Source: CAZYXZ01 sp964651395 (GTDB lineage Bacteria; Actinomycetota; Actinomycetes; BP-191). Taken from it: 64,000 bases of DNA. Shown piece after piece: positions 37,501 through 44,967 of this stretch. Within the stretch, counting starts at the first letter, position 1. Each line of letters begins with the position of its first letter. The translations under genes were made by a program, and so were the position numbers. The stretch spans positions 55,838 through 119,837 of the forward strand of contig CAZYXZ010000003.1 in assembly GCA_964651395.1 (NCBI GenBank), written 5' to 3'. The notes beneath the pieces are model-generated. The model saw nothing but the letters and a program-made list of their open reading frames with translations, did not search any database and was not told where the DNA came from.

Positions 37501-37667
37501 AGCAAGCAACCCGCGCCGCGGTGAGAGTCGCGGTCGAGGAAACCCTCGACCGGTTGCCGGAGAAGTTCACCCGGCAGCTCTACGCACAGAAGTGCGACGC
37601 GGTCTATCAGCATGTCTTCGACAGCTACTGGGACGACGGACACTCGATATACGAGCACGTCGCCTAG
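34503..37667 (+). CDS. hsdR: Type I restriction endonuclease subunit (HsdR)
   Basis: The 1054-residue protein begins with GTG, whose GTGA overlaps the hsdS stop. An N-terminal PD-(D/E)xK nuclease domain carries RRTDLVGYVNGIPLVFIELKAS (Asp150, Glu164, Lys166). A superfamily 2 translocase follows: Walker A GSGKT near 306-310, DEAHR near 406, FTGTP, and later motifs including MWTTGFDVPSL and QTITRANR. The C-terminal helical domain should bind the HsdM/HsdS core. All key motifs are intact, so the system is predicted to be active. Confidence 0.95.
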   Translation: MTPSGRYTEDQLVEQPAIQLFESLGWEAVNAYHETLGPNGTLGRDNKSEVFLTRRLRAAIERLNPMAPSEAVEQAVAELTKARTVMHYARANAEIHGLLRDRVEVSVRQPDGTTLPERLIVIDWDNPENNDFLLVSQLWVHSDLYRRRTDLVGYVNGIPLVFIELKASHRSLKHAYDDNLRDYRDAIPELFTPNGFIVLSNGADTKVGSITAGWEFFSEWKKIDSEGEQGSVSLETVIRGMCTKDRLLDIVENFIAYQDLPGGFVKILARNHQYLGVNNAMARLEELRHATPEERGKLGVFWHTQGSGKTISMLFFSQKVLRKLPGNWSFVIVTDRDDLDEQAYKEFSYAGAIAEKHMRATSSEHLRQLLGEDHRYVFTLIHKFRTDKGETHPVISDRDDVIVITDEAHRTQYDTLALNMRNALPNASFLGFTGTPLIAGEERTREVFGDYVSVYNFAASAADKATVPLYFENRIPQVAIENPNFADDLMAIVEEADLDDDQERKLGRLLGQQYELITRDDRLDAVAGDIVDHFLGRGFPGKALVVSIDKITAVRTYEKVQRFWAERLEHSKQAIAGGGLTEDEHDRLVREIVFMRNTDMAVVISQSQNEISDMAARGLDIKPHRKRMVEESLEDRFKDAQDPLRIAFVCSMWTTGFDVPSLSTVYLDKPLRNHTLMQTITRANRVFPEKNNGLIVAYVDVFSNLQKALAIYAIGGKPGDVPVEEKGALVDALSEAVGDLRAFCAAREVDLDALAGLTGFELVAEGKRTVELLMVDDDEKIAFLSRTALVDRLYKAILPDTRANQFSRLRAVSKFLADGIAAYTERPDVGSVLGRIQQLLDESVAAQEYVIPRTDAEALFDLGAVDWTGLQDAFKQGRPRTAAQRLRTLLAARITALVRLNPSRVDLVERFEKLVANYNAGSINTETFFQELLSFSASLSTEEARALSENLNEEQLAIFDLLMRPAPDLSDEEHAQVKRVAEELLAVLKRDKIVLDWRKEQATRAAVRVAVEETLDRLPEKFTRQLYAQKCDAVYQHVFDSYWDDGHSIYEHVA

Positions 37668-37788
37668 GGCGCAAACTGTCGTTGTCGAGCATCTGCTCGC
37701 CGCTACCTTCGCGCACTCGGCACCTGACGCCGCCCGTGGAGGACGATACGTGGCGCGATCTGCGATGAGAGGCATTGAGGATCTGCTC

Positions 37789-38247
37789 ATGACACGAGTG
37801 CTAGGCATCAACGTCGCGGGTTCGACGGCCTATCTCGCGCTCTGCGACGACGCGGAGATCACGAACGACAAGCCGGAGAAACTCGTCGCACCCGATGGGC
37901 TGGCGGCTGACAGTGGCACGCTCGCATTTCTCGACGACATCGGCCGTGTGCTTGGTCAGCTCCGGGTTGAACGCGTTCGCGTCCTGGACCCCGAGCCGAC
38001 TTATTCGACCAGCGTCCAGAGTGTCGTCCCGAGGATCACGATCGAGACCCTGTTCCTGCTAGCCGCGTGGCAGCGAGGCCTCGACGCCGGCCGCATCAGT
38101 CGCGCCCGTATCCGGTCGCTGCTCGACCTGGGCCGATCGGGCTCGCTCAGCTCCTTGGCCGCGAGCGTGACCAAGCCCGTAGGCTCCTCGTGGACCGGCA
38201 AGCGCGATCTGGCGGCGCTGGCAGCGCTCGCCGGCGGGCGGGAGTGA
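37789..38247 (+). CDS. RuvC/RNase H-fold small protein of unknown function
   Basis: I start at ATG 37789 (152 aa) because it follows GAGGATCTGCTC. The sequence has the RNase H/RuvC-like layout: VLGINVAGSTAYLAL (first strand pair), VERVRVLDPE, the helix RITIETLFLLAAW, and a C-terminal GKRDLAALAALAG recalling the DALALA end of RuvC. The first catalytic Asp of RuvC is Asn here (GIN rather than GID), so nuclease activity is doubtful. It lies 2 bp before the kinase gene, suggesting a functional pair. The family call is by pattern only. Confidence 0.55.
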   Translation: MTRVLGINVAGSTAYLALCDDAEITNDKPEKLVAPDGLAADSGTLAFLDDIGRVLGQLRVERVRVLDPEPTYSTSVQSVVPRITIETLFLLAAWQRGLDAGRISRARIRSLLDLGRSGSLSSLAASVTKPVGSSWTGKRDLAALAALAGGRE

Positions 38248-38249
38248 CC

Positions 38250-39356
38250 ATGGTGCTGCACGGCGAACGACTGGACCGGCCCACCTACAACTTCCTGACG
38301 ACCATCAACGAGGGCAACACTGGGATGGCGTACCTGGGCGTGCATGAGGTGTACGACCGCAAAGTCGTCCAAAAGGTCATCTCGCTGCTCGGGGTCGAGG
38401 ACGCGATCGCGTTCAACGAGCCCCGCATGCTGAACGAGATGCGCCACCCACATCTCGTAGAGGTCTGGGAGGCCCAATGGGACCCGGACAACAAGGCAGT
38501 CAAGGCGATCACATTCACCATGCCGTTCTACGAGGGCGGCAGCGTCAACCAGCAGCTCGCGACCGGCAGCCGGTTCAGCCTCGCCGAGGCGGTCAGCGTC
38601 ACGCGCGGCACGCTCTCCGCGTTGCACTACCTCCACGTCGAGCGCGCCGTGCTGCACCGCGATATCAAGCCCGGCAACATCTTCCTCTCCGCAGACCGTC
38701 GTCACCCCTACCTCGGCGATCTGGGCAGCGCCGTCACCATGACCCCAGCCAGGGATGCAGAAGCGCGAAGCGGTACTCCGCTTTACCGCCCCCCGGAGAA
38801 CCACCTCGGGCGGTACACCGTGCGCGGGGAGCTCTACGGACTCGGTATGACCCTGCGGGAGATGCTCCACGGGCCATACCCCTACGCCGACTTCGACGAC
38901 GCCACGATTGCCACTCGCCTGGACGCCGGCCGACGAGCCATCCCCGATCGCTTCTACGAGATCACGGCGCCGCAGGTTCCGGATGCACTAGCTCGACTCG
39001 CCCGCAGTCTCACCCATGCCGATCCGGCGCGACGGCCGGCGTCCGCCGCAGACGCTCTCAGGCGACTCGACAGCATCCGTTATCTGACGTGGCACGTCGT
39101 CCATGAGGACGCCGACAGGGTCGTGTGGGATGCCACGTGGTCTAACCAGCCCGCCAACCGGGCGAGGGTCTATCGCATTGAACTGACGCAGATTCGGCGC
39201 GGCCGCTACGCGGGACTCGTTCGTGCAGAGGCCCGCTGGCGCCCACCGGGCACCGCCGCCTGGCGTGGCATACGCGCCTTGGATGCCCGGCTTCGCTCGG
39301 ACGATCGGGCGGCGCTACGGGGCGTCTTTTCAGCGGTCGAGCAAGCCGCGAGGTAA
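38250..39356 (+). CDS. Ser/Thr protein kinase in defence cargo
   Basis: The 368-residue protein starts at an ATG preceded by GGAGTGACC, whose TGA is the stop of the RuvC-like gene. A Hanks-type kinase domain occupies residues 10-275. It has a glycine loop INEGNTGMAYLG, VVQKVI (Lys42), HRDIKPGN (136-143), DLGSA in place of DFG and RSGTPLYRPPE. A beta-rich C-terminal domain of about 90 residues follows with no membrane helix, so it is soluble, unlike the usual actinobacterial PknB-type receptors. Kinases of this kind can act in phage defence (Stk2 of Staphylococcus); the role here is inference. Confidence 0.82.
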   Translation: MVLHGERLDRPTYNFLTTINEGNTGMAYLGVHEVYDRKVVQKVISLLGVEDAIAFNEPRMLNEMRHPHLVEVWEAQWDPDNKAVKAITFTMPFYEGGSVNQQLATGSRFSLAEAVSVTRGTLSALHYLHVERAVLHRDIKPGNIFLSADRRHPYLGDLGSAVTMTPARDAEARSGTPLYRPPENHLGRYTVRGELYGLGMTLREMLHGPYPYADFDDATIATRLDAGRRAIPDRFYEITAPQVPDALARLARSLTHADPARRPASAADALRRLDSIRYLTWHVVHEDADRVVWDATWSNQPANRARVYRIELTQIRRGRYAGLVRAEARWRPPGTAAWRGIRALDARLRSDDRAALRGVFSAVEQAAR

Positions 39357-39739
39357 CCGCTCACTTCGTCCACTGCTTGAACAACCGTCGGGTCCAGCCG
39401 TAGCACCGCACGCCTCGCCGCCGTCCGCGCACCCGCCGCAATTGCATACCCTGCAGTCAAGCCCGGGGCTTCCGTGACGAGCGAGCCCTCGGCCGCGAGC
39501 TCCCACAACGCGGGAGTAACCCCTCGAGCCCGACGCCCAACCTCGGCGTCCGGCTCGATCCGCAGCACTGGTAACCGAGCGTGAGACCACGCCGCCCGGA
39601 ACGCGTCGTCGCTGGCCACCCGGTCCATCAGCGTGCTGAGTCCGCGATGCAGCGGTGTGTGGTCGCGCGCGTCTAGCCAGCAGTCGTCGGCTGCTGCGAA
39701 GATCAGACGAAGCAGAAATGTCAGACCTGTATCAGACAT
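39206..39739 (-). CDS. Unknown protein, divergent from RHH-like gene
   Basis: The 177-residue protein starts MSDTGLTFLLRLIF. The first 130 residues look coding (CWLDARDHTPLHRGLSTLMDRVASDDAFRAAW, VTPALWELAAEGSLV, the latter helix-turn-helix-like). The last 50 are antisense to the kinase 3' end (151-bp overlap) and less convincing. A one-base shift would give a stop at 39361, just beyond the kinase stop. Its start is only 22 bp from that of the ribbon-helix-helix-like gene. The function is unknown. Confidence 0.5.
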   Translation of the reverse strand: MSDTGLTFLLRLIFAAADDCWLDARDHTPLHRGLSTLMDRVASDDAFRAAWSHARLPVLRIEPDAEVGRRARGVTPALWELAAEGSLVTEAPGLTAGYAIAAGARTAARRAVLRLDPTVVQAVDEVSGYLAACSTAEKTPRSAARSSERSRASKARMPRQAAVPGGRQRASARTSPA

Positions 39740-39761
39740 ATGTTTATCGTAGGAGGCCGGT

Positions 39762-40091
39762 GTGACATCGGGAGTCGACGACACGTTGGATCCCGGAGAA
39801 CTCCTCTGCACATCACGCGACCGCCAGGTCGGGCTGCGGGTTCCTGTCGCCGTCAGCCAGCGCGTCGATGCACTCCTCGCCCGGGCCCGAGCGGCGGGCG
39901 AGCGGACGGACCGCAAGGAACTGATCACGGCCTTGTTGGCGGAGACAGATCTCTCCGGCGACCAACTGGGCGACTTGCTGCGGCGGTATCGACGCATGAC
40001 TGTCGCGCACGCCCTTCTGGACCAGAGCGCTGATGGCTCCGTTGTGAGACTCGCGCGAGCTCGGCCCGGGCCGCGCCCGCGTGCCTCCTGA
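39762..40091 (+). CDS. Small ribbon-helix-helix-like protein
   Basis: The 109-residue protein starts with GTG after the strong ribosome site AGGAGG at 39751. The centre (RQVGLRVPVAVSQRVDALLARARAAGERTDRKELITALL) has the strand-helix-helix pattern of ribbon-helix-helix DNA-binding proteins or antitoxins. An Arg-rich C-terminus follows. It is divergent from the unknown gene at 39739 with a shared 22-bp start interval. It may regulate that gene or the kinase module; this is inferred from fold pattern and position. Confidence 0.55.
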   Translation: MTSGVDDTLDPGELLCTSRDRQVGLRVPVAVSQRVDALLARARAAGERTDRKELITALLAETDLSGDQLGDLLRRYRRMTVAHALLDQSADGSVVRLARARPGPRPRAS

Positions 40092-40301
40092 CGCAGTAGC
40101 GGGGATGGCCCGTCATCACCGCAAGACTCAGCACGGCCATGACGAGTACTCCGGCCCAGTAGAGCCACGCGTTGCGTCCGCCGCGCTGAGGCGGATCGCT
40201 TGTGGCTCGATGCCCCGCCCATCGACAGGAACCCCGCTCACGGCGTCACCTTTCCACGAACGCGTCGGCGCGACATTGCGCGACAGCCCGGATCGACAGC
40301 G

Positions 40302-41468
40302 TCACGGAAGGCTCCAAAGCGGTTCGTAAGGTCCGGTCTTTCCCAACCAGTTCATCAATCGGAGAGGACCAACCGCGTTAGCCCACCAGCCGATGGCGAC
40401 TGCCAGCTCAACTGGGGTCGCCAAGTACAGGTCTATGCAGTCGATGTCGTTCCGGTCCGAGAGCTCCGTCAGGGTGCTGCCAATCTGTGCAGCCCAAGCC
40501 GCGCAAGTGTTTGCGTCTTGAACTGCCGTTCTCGCGGTCCCTTTCGGGGGCTTGAGCGTGAGCCGTTCACGGTATTTGTCGCCGGCCCGCACCCGTGCAG
40601 TGATCCCGGCGTCGACGTCGCGACTCACTGCGACCCCCAACGCCGCCGCTCGGGCATCGATCGGACCGGCCGGGAAGGCTTCCCGCACAAGAGGCTCGAC
40701 GGCATCGGGCCTACGGATCGTGTGGAACTCCTCCTCTCCCCGTGGCATGCGAATGGTGTAGCCGGTTGGTTCGGCGAACGCGTACCCAATGGCTGCAGCA
40801 ATGGGCAGGTGCGACTTGATGGCCAGTTGGAGGGTCGACGGCCCGTATCGGGCCTTCAGCAATCCGGCCACAGTTGCGAGGGCTTCCTTCAGATCCGCAC
40901 GCGTGGCTTCGTCGATCGCACCTGAGCTGAATCGATGGCGCCAATCGACACTGAGGACAGCGGTGTCTCGCATGTCTGCCGTGTCGTCGTAGGTGACGAG
41001 GCGCATCGACGCCGGCAGGTTCTCGCTGTAGGCCCGCGCAATGAGTGCCTCTGCCACACGCGCTGCGACGGCGCGCGCCGTCACAGTCGGATCAGAGCCT
41101 GGCTGAACGACGTGGCCGTTCTGCTCGCCCAGTTCGAATCCTGTCGCCTCGCGCAGGCGATCGCTGCCTTCGCTCGGCGTCATGTCATCGAACACCGGGA
41201 TGACGAGCAGGCCGTGGCCGGACCGCGCCGCGGCGATAGCTGGGAGCTCGACAGTCGCGACGTACTCGGACGCCAACAGCCTCGCATCGACCCACACAAT
41301 CGCCGCCCTGCAGGTGGCGAGGTCCGCAAGCACGAACTCGGTCGTCCCTGCTCCTACCGTTAGGCTCTCGACGTCGCGCCATGGCGTGACTCCATGTTCA
41401 GAGAGTGCCTCGACAAGAAGGCGTCGTTCGTCCCGACTACCCGAGTAGCTGATGAACGTTCGGTTCAC
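40302..41468 (-). CDS. CBASS effector, TIR-SAVED fusion
   Basis: The GTG at 41468 overlaps the stop of the E2-E1-JAB gene (GTGA), giving 388 residues. The N-terminal TIR domain has RTFISYSGSRDERRLLVEAL and PWRDVESL, with the NADase Glu likely in SEYVATVELP (about residue 74). The C-terminal SAVED domain ends with DLYLATPVELAVAIGWWANAVGPLRLMNW. TIR-SAVED proteins bind a cyclic oligonucleotide through SAVED, assemble and deplete NAD+, causing abortive infection. It is the last gene of the CBASS operon. Confidence 0.88.
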   Translation of the reverse strand: MNRTFISYSGSRDERRLLVEALSEHGVTPWRDVESLTVGAGTTEFVLADLATCRAAIVWVDARLLASEYVATVELPAIAAARSGHGLLVIPVFDDMTPSEGSDRLREATGFELGEQNGHVVQPGSDPTVTARAVAARVAEALIARAYSENLPASMRLVTYDDTADMRDTAVLSVDWRHRFSSGAIDEATRADLKEALATVAGLLKARYGPSTLQLAIKSHLPIAAAIGYAFAEPTGYTIRMPRGEEEFHTIRRPDAVEPLVREAFPAGPIDARAAALGVAVSRDVDAGITARVRAGDKYRERLTLKPPKGTARTAVQDANTCAAWAAQIGSTLTELSDRNDIDCIDLYLATPVELAVAIGWWANAVGPLRLMNWLGKTGPYEPLWSLP

Positions 41469-43531
41469 GCGCAAGCCTCCGGGGATGCAGCGGGCAGGTC
41501 GCCGGCCTCGCAGATGTCAGCCGGGATCAGCTGCCCTTCGGTGACTACGTGCCCACGAACGAGTCTTGTGTCCGCGTGCACGATCACAAGCACCGGTTCG
41601 TCGGTGCCCGACTCCTCGGCGAGCGCAAGCATGCTGGCGACGTCGAGGTGGCTCGGACCGCTGGGCTCCGGGCCTGTGTGGGAGTGCCACTCACCGAGAT
41701 AGCCCAGACGCTCGTCCGCGTCGTGAAACGGTTCCACGGTGCGCGGAACGCTGTGCGCGGCGATCCTGAAGCTCTGGGGAGCAGCACCGGGATCGGAGAC
41801 CTCGACTGCGGCTGTCACAACTGGTCTGGCATCGATGAGCGCGCCGACAAGGACCCCGCCGGTCTCGTTGGGCGCAGCGGCACTGGCCGCGGACCGCATA
41901 CTCGCCAGCGCGCTCTCCACCACGTCGATCGTCCTCGTCATGTCCGTCCGACGCAGGCGCCCCACTCTGTGGAACGGGACGGGTCCCGAACGAAGTACCT
42001 CGATCACCTCGTCGGGCTGCTCATTGCGGCCGACAAGGAAGTCGACGACCACCTCGGAAGCTAGTGCGGCTGCATGCACGACTGCGATCGGAGGCGAGTT
42101 GTGGACCAGCGCTAGGCAACCCGTCTCCGAGCCGACGTATTCGACCTCCTCCTCTAACGGGGTGATTTCGGGATACGCGTCGAGGTGCGGGCGCCGGATG
42201 AACAGAGTGTCCGAAGGCAGCGCTTGTCGGCGTACTCGCGCAACGGTCCCTCCCCGAAACAGCGCGGCCGAGACCAACGGCCTCTGCTGGGCGGCCGCGA
42301 CCTGTCCGGCCAGCTGAGACAGACCCACGAAACCGGTCGCTTCGACAGTCACATCGACGTCCGCGAGCAGTTCGCGCAGCCCGTCAATCGACCACTTGAT
42401 GCCGTAGTCGTCCTCCGCTGGTACTTCGACGCGGACCCACGGGTATTGCTCCAGGTCCGCCTGCAGGGCGTGGGTCTTCAACGTCGCCGCGGGAGTGCCC
42501 GGCGCGGCAGCATGGCGGATCAGGTTGGCTGGCCAGAGCCGGTCCGAGTCCACAAGGCGCAGCGTGCCCACGCCGGCACGGGCGAGGAGCTCGGCGACGT
42601 GCGACCCGACGGCACCGACGCCGAGGATCGCGACCCGTTTCCCCTGCAGTGTCGCCGCGTCGGGTCCGGCCCGCAGCAGCAGCTCGTCCGGGCCGTTTGG
42701 CCGTAGCGCTACGAGGGCGGTTTCCCGCGCGCCGTCAGCGCCGCGGACCGAGAGAAGCATCGTCGCCACGAGCCCGGCGTTGTTGCGCCAGATGAGGCCG
42801 AACATGACGACAGCGCGATCGCGAAGGTCCTTGTCGAGTCGTTCGCGTTGCCGATCGGTCAGCAGTGACCGGAACTCATCGAGGTTGCGTGGTGGCCCTG
42901 AGACGTTTTCGCGCAAGAACCATCGGCCGCGGACCTGGCCGTAGTTCACTCCGCCGGGCAGCGGGCTGCCCGCTGTGTACGCGCCCGGGCGCAGGTCGTA
43001 GACAGCTCCTGGACTGGGGCGCCCGTCCGCCGATACCGCATCCGCGAACTGGAACTCACCGTGCTGACCATCGGCGGTCTCGCCGGACAGCAGCCCCTCC
43101 AGATCGACGAGTCCGGCAACCATCGGCATCGGCTGCTGCCAGTAGATCTCGGGGTTGCGCGCATTCTCCGAACGAGCAAATCCGAGATCAGCGTCCTCGA
43201 CCCACTCTGCGATCCGCGCACTCAACCCGTCGAGAGTGGTCCACCGTTGGCTCGCATCCTCCGCCTGCCAGATGCACAGGCGTTCTTGGTCGGCGTGCCA
43301 GTTTGAGATCCCCGGGACGATGAGCAGTGGCGGAAGGTATGGCCACGAGACCCTCAGACGGATGCCCATGCGCTCCGCGGTCGTGTACCCAGCGGAGATA
43401 AGGGCGGGATCCGTGGGGCCCGTCCAGGTCCAATCGTCTTCGCGTACGTAGCCGGCCCGCTCGAGTTCACCGATGAAGGATCGGAGGCTGTCGGGGTCTG
43501 CAGCGGAGTCGAACGGCGGGTCAGCGACCAC
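41465..43531 (-). CDS. CBASS ancillary protein, E2-E1-JAB triple fusion (Cap2-Cap3-like)
   Basis: I start at the GTG at 43531, preceded by GCGAGGATTCG and overlapping the CD-NTase stop by 11 bp, giving 688 aa. An E2-like region (WPYLPPLL, WHADQERLCIW, Cys86) comes first. A ThiF/E1 adenylation domain follows (GVGAVGSHVAELL at 304-316, candidate Cys472 in ETGCLAL). A C-terminal JAB/JAMM protease has ETGGVLVG and EWHSHTG..PSHLD (His616, His618, Asp630). In type II CBASS, Cap2 conjugates the CD-NTase and Cap3 removes it; here both seem fused in one chain. Confidence 0.85.
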   Translation of the reverse strand: MVADPPFDSAADPDSLRSFIGELERAGYVREDDWTWTGPTDPALISAGYTTAERMGIRLRVSWPYLPPLLIVPGISNWHADQERLCIWQAEDASQRWTTLDGLSARIAEWVEDADLGFARSENARNPEIYWQQPMPMVAGLVDLEGLLSGETADGQHGEFQFADAVSADGRPSPGAVYDLRPGAYTAGSPLPGGVNYGQVRGRWFLRENVSGPPRNLDEFRSLLTDRQRERLDKDLRDRAVVMFGLIWRNNAGLVATMLLSVRGADGARETALVALRPNGPDELLLRAGPDAATLQGKRVAILGVGAVGSHVAELLARAGVGTLRLVDSDRLWPANLIRHAAAPGTPAATLKTHALQADLEQYPWVRVEVPAEDDYGIKWSIDGLRELLADVDVTVEATGFVGLSQLAGQVAAAQQRPLVSAALFRGGTVARVRRQALPSDTLFIRRPHLDAYPEITPLEEEVEYVGSETGCLALVHNSPPIAVVHAAALASEVVVDFLVGRNEQPDEVIEVLRSGPVPFHRVGRLRRTDMTRTIDVVESALASMRSAASAAAPNETGGVLVGALIDARPVVTAAVEVSDPGAAPQSFRIAAHSVPRTVEPFHDADERLGYLGEWHSHTGPEPSGPSHLDVASMLALAEESGTDEPVLVIVHADTRLVRGHVVTEGQLIPADICEAGDLPAASPEACA

Positions 43532-44645
43532 CGAATCCTCGCTCTGCGCTCCCGCCCACGGCCAGATTGGCCGCTGCGGCGCCCATCGTGGCGCCCGTGC
43601 CACGGCAACCAGGCGGGAGTGGGAAGACCTGCGTGTCCCGGCCGTTGCCTCCGAAGACCGCACGCCATTCATGTGCCGCCTGGCATTGCGAGTCCGCGGT
43701 GACGGCGCTCCTCGCTCGTCTTGCCAGCATCGCGAATGTCTCCGCAGCGACTTGCGATTCGGCTTGCGTTGGCGCCGGCTGGTAGGGCACGTCGAGAACT
43801 GGGTCGCGGATCGGCTCGCTCGAAGCCAGGCGGGACGCCAAGAACACCAACGCAGACTCTGCGATATCAGCCCAGCTCGCTCCAACGATCGCACCCGTTC
43901 GGAAACCCTCGTGTAGAGCCATCTCGTAGTAGAGCGCGCCTGGCTTTGCATCGGGCAAGTGCGCGGACTTGATCTGCCGGACCATCCTCACGACGCGAAC
44001 GAATCCACCGATGCCGTCGATCTGCGGATCCCGGTTGCGCTCGTGAGTGAGGTCCGTGAGTGCAACTGGGTTGGTGAGACGCCAACGTCCGCTGCGCGCC
44101 ACTACATCTGTTCGGGGATCGCGCTGCACCTCGGGGATTCCGTAGTGCTTCCCCCACTTGACCGCAGGCACGACGTCCACCGAGAACTCGAACGCCAGCT
44201 CCGGTAGCCGCTGAATCACCGACTCCGCGCGGGTTGCCTCCCATTCGTAGACCTGTGCCGCGCTTCTCAGTGATGCCACGCTCGGCGTTCGAGTGCGACT
44301 GAAGGCGATCTTGAACGACCGCGGTTGCCTTGTGAGTCGTGATTGCGCAGCGAACGGGTCCAAGGCTCGGCCGAACATCTCGTAGGTTTCGTCGGCAGTG
44401 ATCGACTCCGTGTTCTCTGAGGACAGCCGCCCGAAGACGTCGACATCCTTGCCCGGCCACGTGGATACCTTGCGCCCGTAGCTGCCGATGAGGACGTCTT
44501 CCAGGCCGTGCCCGAGCAGCTCGGTGCTGGATCGCAGGACCTGCCGCACCTCTTGATGCGCCGCGATCGCGATCAGGGCTCTGTCCCCCAGCCGGATCCG
44601 CTGCTGCATGACCGTGAATTGAGGGTTCAGCTCGAACCTCGCCAT
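43521..44645 (-). CDS. CBASS CD-NTase (cyclic oligonucleotide synthase)
   Basis: The protein has 374 residues from the ATG at 44645, where homology to nucleotidyltransferases begins (MARFELNPQF). Catalytic motifs are GSYGRKV (54-60), KDVDVF (Asp67, Asp69) and FSVDVVP (Asp157), as in SMODS/CD-NTase enzymes. It should sense infection and make a cyclic nucleotide for the SAVED effector. The C-terminal end, the expected substrate for E1/E2 conjugation, finishes in GSAERGFGGR. It is the first gene of the three-gene CBASS operon, next to the transposon right end. Confidence 0.88.
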   Translation of the reverse strand: MARFELNPQFTVMQQRIRLGDRALIAIAAHQEVRQVLRSSTELLGHGLEDVLIGSYGRKVSTWPGKDVDVFGRLSSENTESITADETYEMFGRALDPFAAQSRLTRQPRSFKIAFSRTRTPSVASLRSAAQVYEWEATRAESVIQRLPELAFEFSVDVVPAVKWGKHYGIPEVQRDPRTDVVARSGRWRLTNPVALTDLTHERNRDPQIDGIGGFVRVVRMVRQIKSAHLPDAKPGALYYEMALHEGFRTGAIVGASWADIAESALVFLASRLASSEPIRDPVLDVPYQPAPTQAESQVAAETFAMLARRARSAVTADSQCQAAHEWRAVFGGNGRDTQVFPLPPGCRGTGATMGAAAANLAVGGSAERGFGGR

Positions 44646-44963
44646 CTGCGGTCCAATCGATGCGCTGTCGTGGGGTCTACACGGCCCTTGCGGTCCCATC
44701 AGAGATATCACTCGGGTGTGACAACTTGGCCCGGTGTGGGGCATGCCTGTGGACGACCGGGGACAACGGATGGCTAGGGGTCGGACTCCGCTTCCGCACG
44801 GTCATGGTGATCAGGTCGTGCGCAGAAGTTTGATCACGCGCTGATCAGATAGCTCTGCAATTGATCACTGGAATTGCCACCTACAATTCGCCTCGGAACG
44901 CCCGCGATTCGCCGAAGTCGCCCCGTGACGCGGGAATTTGCCCCTAGGGTGCTGTGTCAGCAT
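44646..44963. other. CBASS promoter region with four TGATCA palindromes and transposon right end
   Basis: No gene is visible. TGATCA occurs at 44808, 44831, 44842 and 44862, four times in 60 bp, which is striking in high-GC DNA and suggests binding sites for a regulator. The CBASS promoter should lie here on the minus strand. From 44870 onward come the transposon right-end sites. Confidence 0.6.
44870..44959 (-). repeat. Transposon right end with four putative TnsB-binding sites
   Basis: Read inward on the minus strand, the end starts TGACACAGC. It then has AGGGGCAAATTC (44934-44945), GGCGAATC (44906-44913), AGGCGAATTG (44884-44893) and GGTGGCAATTCC (44870-44881). These mirror the left-end CAGGCGAATT motifs. 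The outer 25 bp match the left end at 17 positions. Confidence 0.75.
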
Positions 44964-44967
44964 CTAG
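44960..44967. repeat. Right copy of flanking direct repeat GCATCTAG, overlapping the dnaB stop
   Basis: The repeat directly follows the right TG/CA end of the transposon. On the minus strand it reads CTAGATGC and contains the dnaB TAG stop, so insertion was 4 bp past the stop codon. It matches 17139-17146 exactly. Confidence 0.65.

Larger units (their letters stand above)
17147..44959. mobile_element. Tn7-like transposon, about 27.8 kb, inserted just 3' of dnaB
   Basis: The ends begin TG and are flanked by GCATCTAG. The inner ends share CACAGC, CC and GGC.AATTCC at matching spacing (17 of 25 positions). The left end has three CAGGCGAATT-type motifs pointing inward; the right end has four in inverse orientation. 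Inside lie a tnsA-like, tniA/tnsB, tniB/tnsC, tniQ, tniQ operon and cargo: pyrE-like, EcsC, sacsin-GHKL, type I restriction-modification, kinase module and CBASS. Sequence motifs identify the transposition genes independently of the ends. The central position of the operon is unusual, because most Tn7-like elements keep it at one end. Confidence 0.82.
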
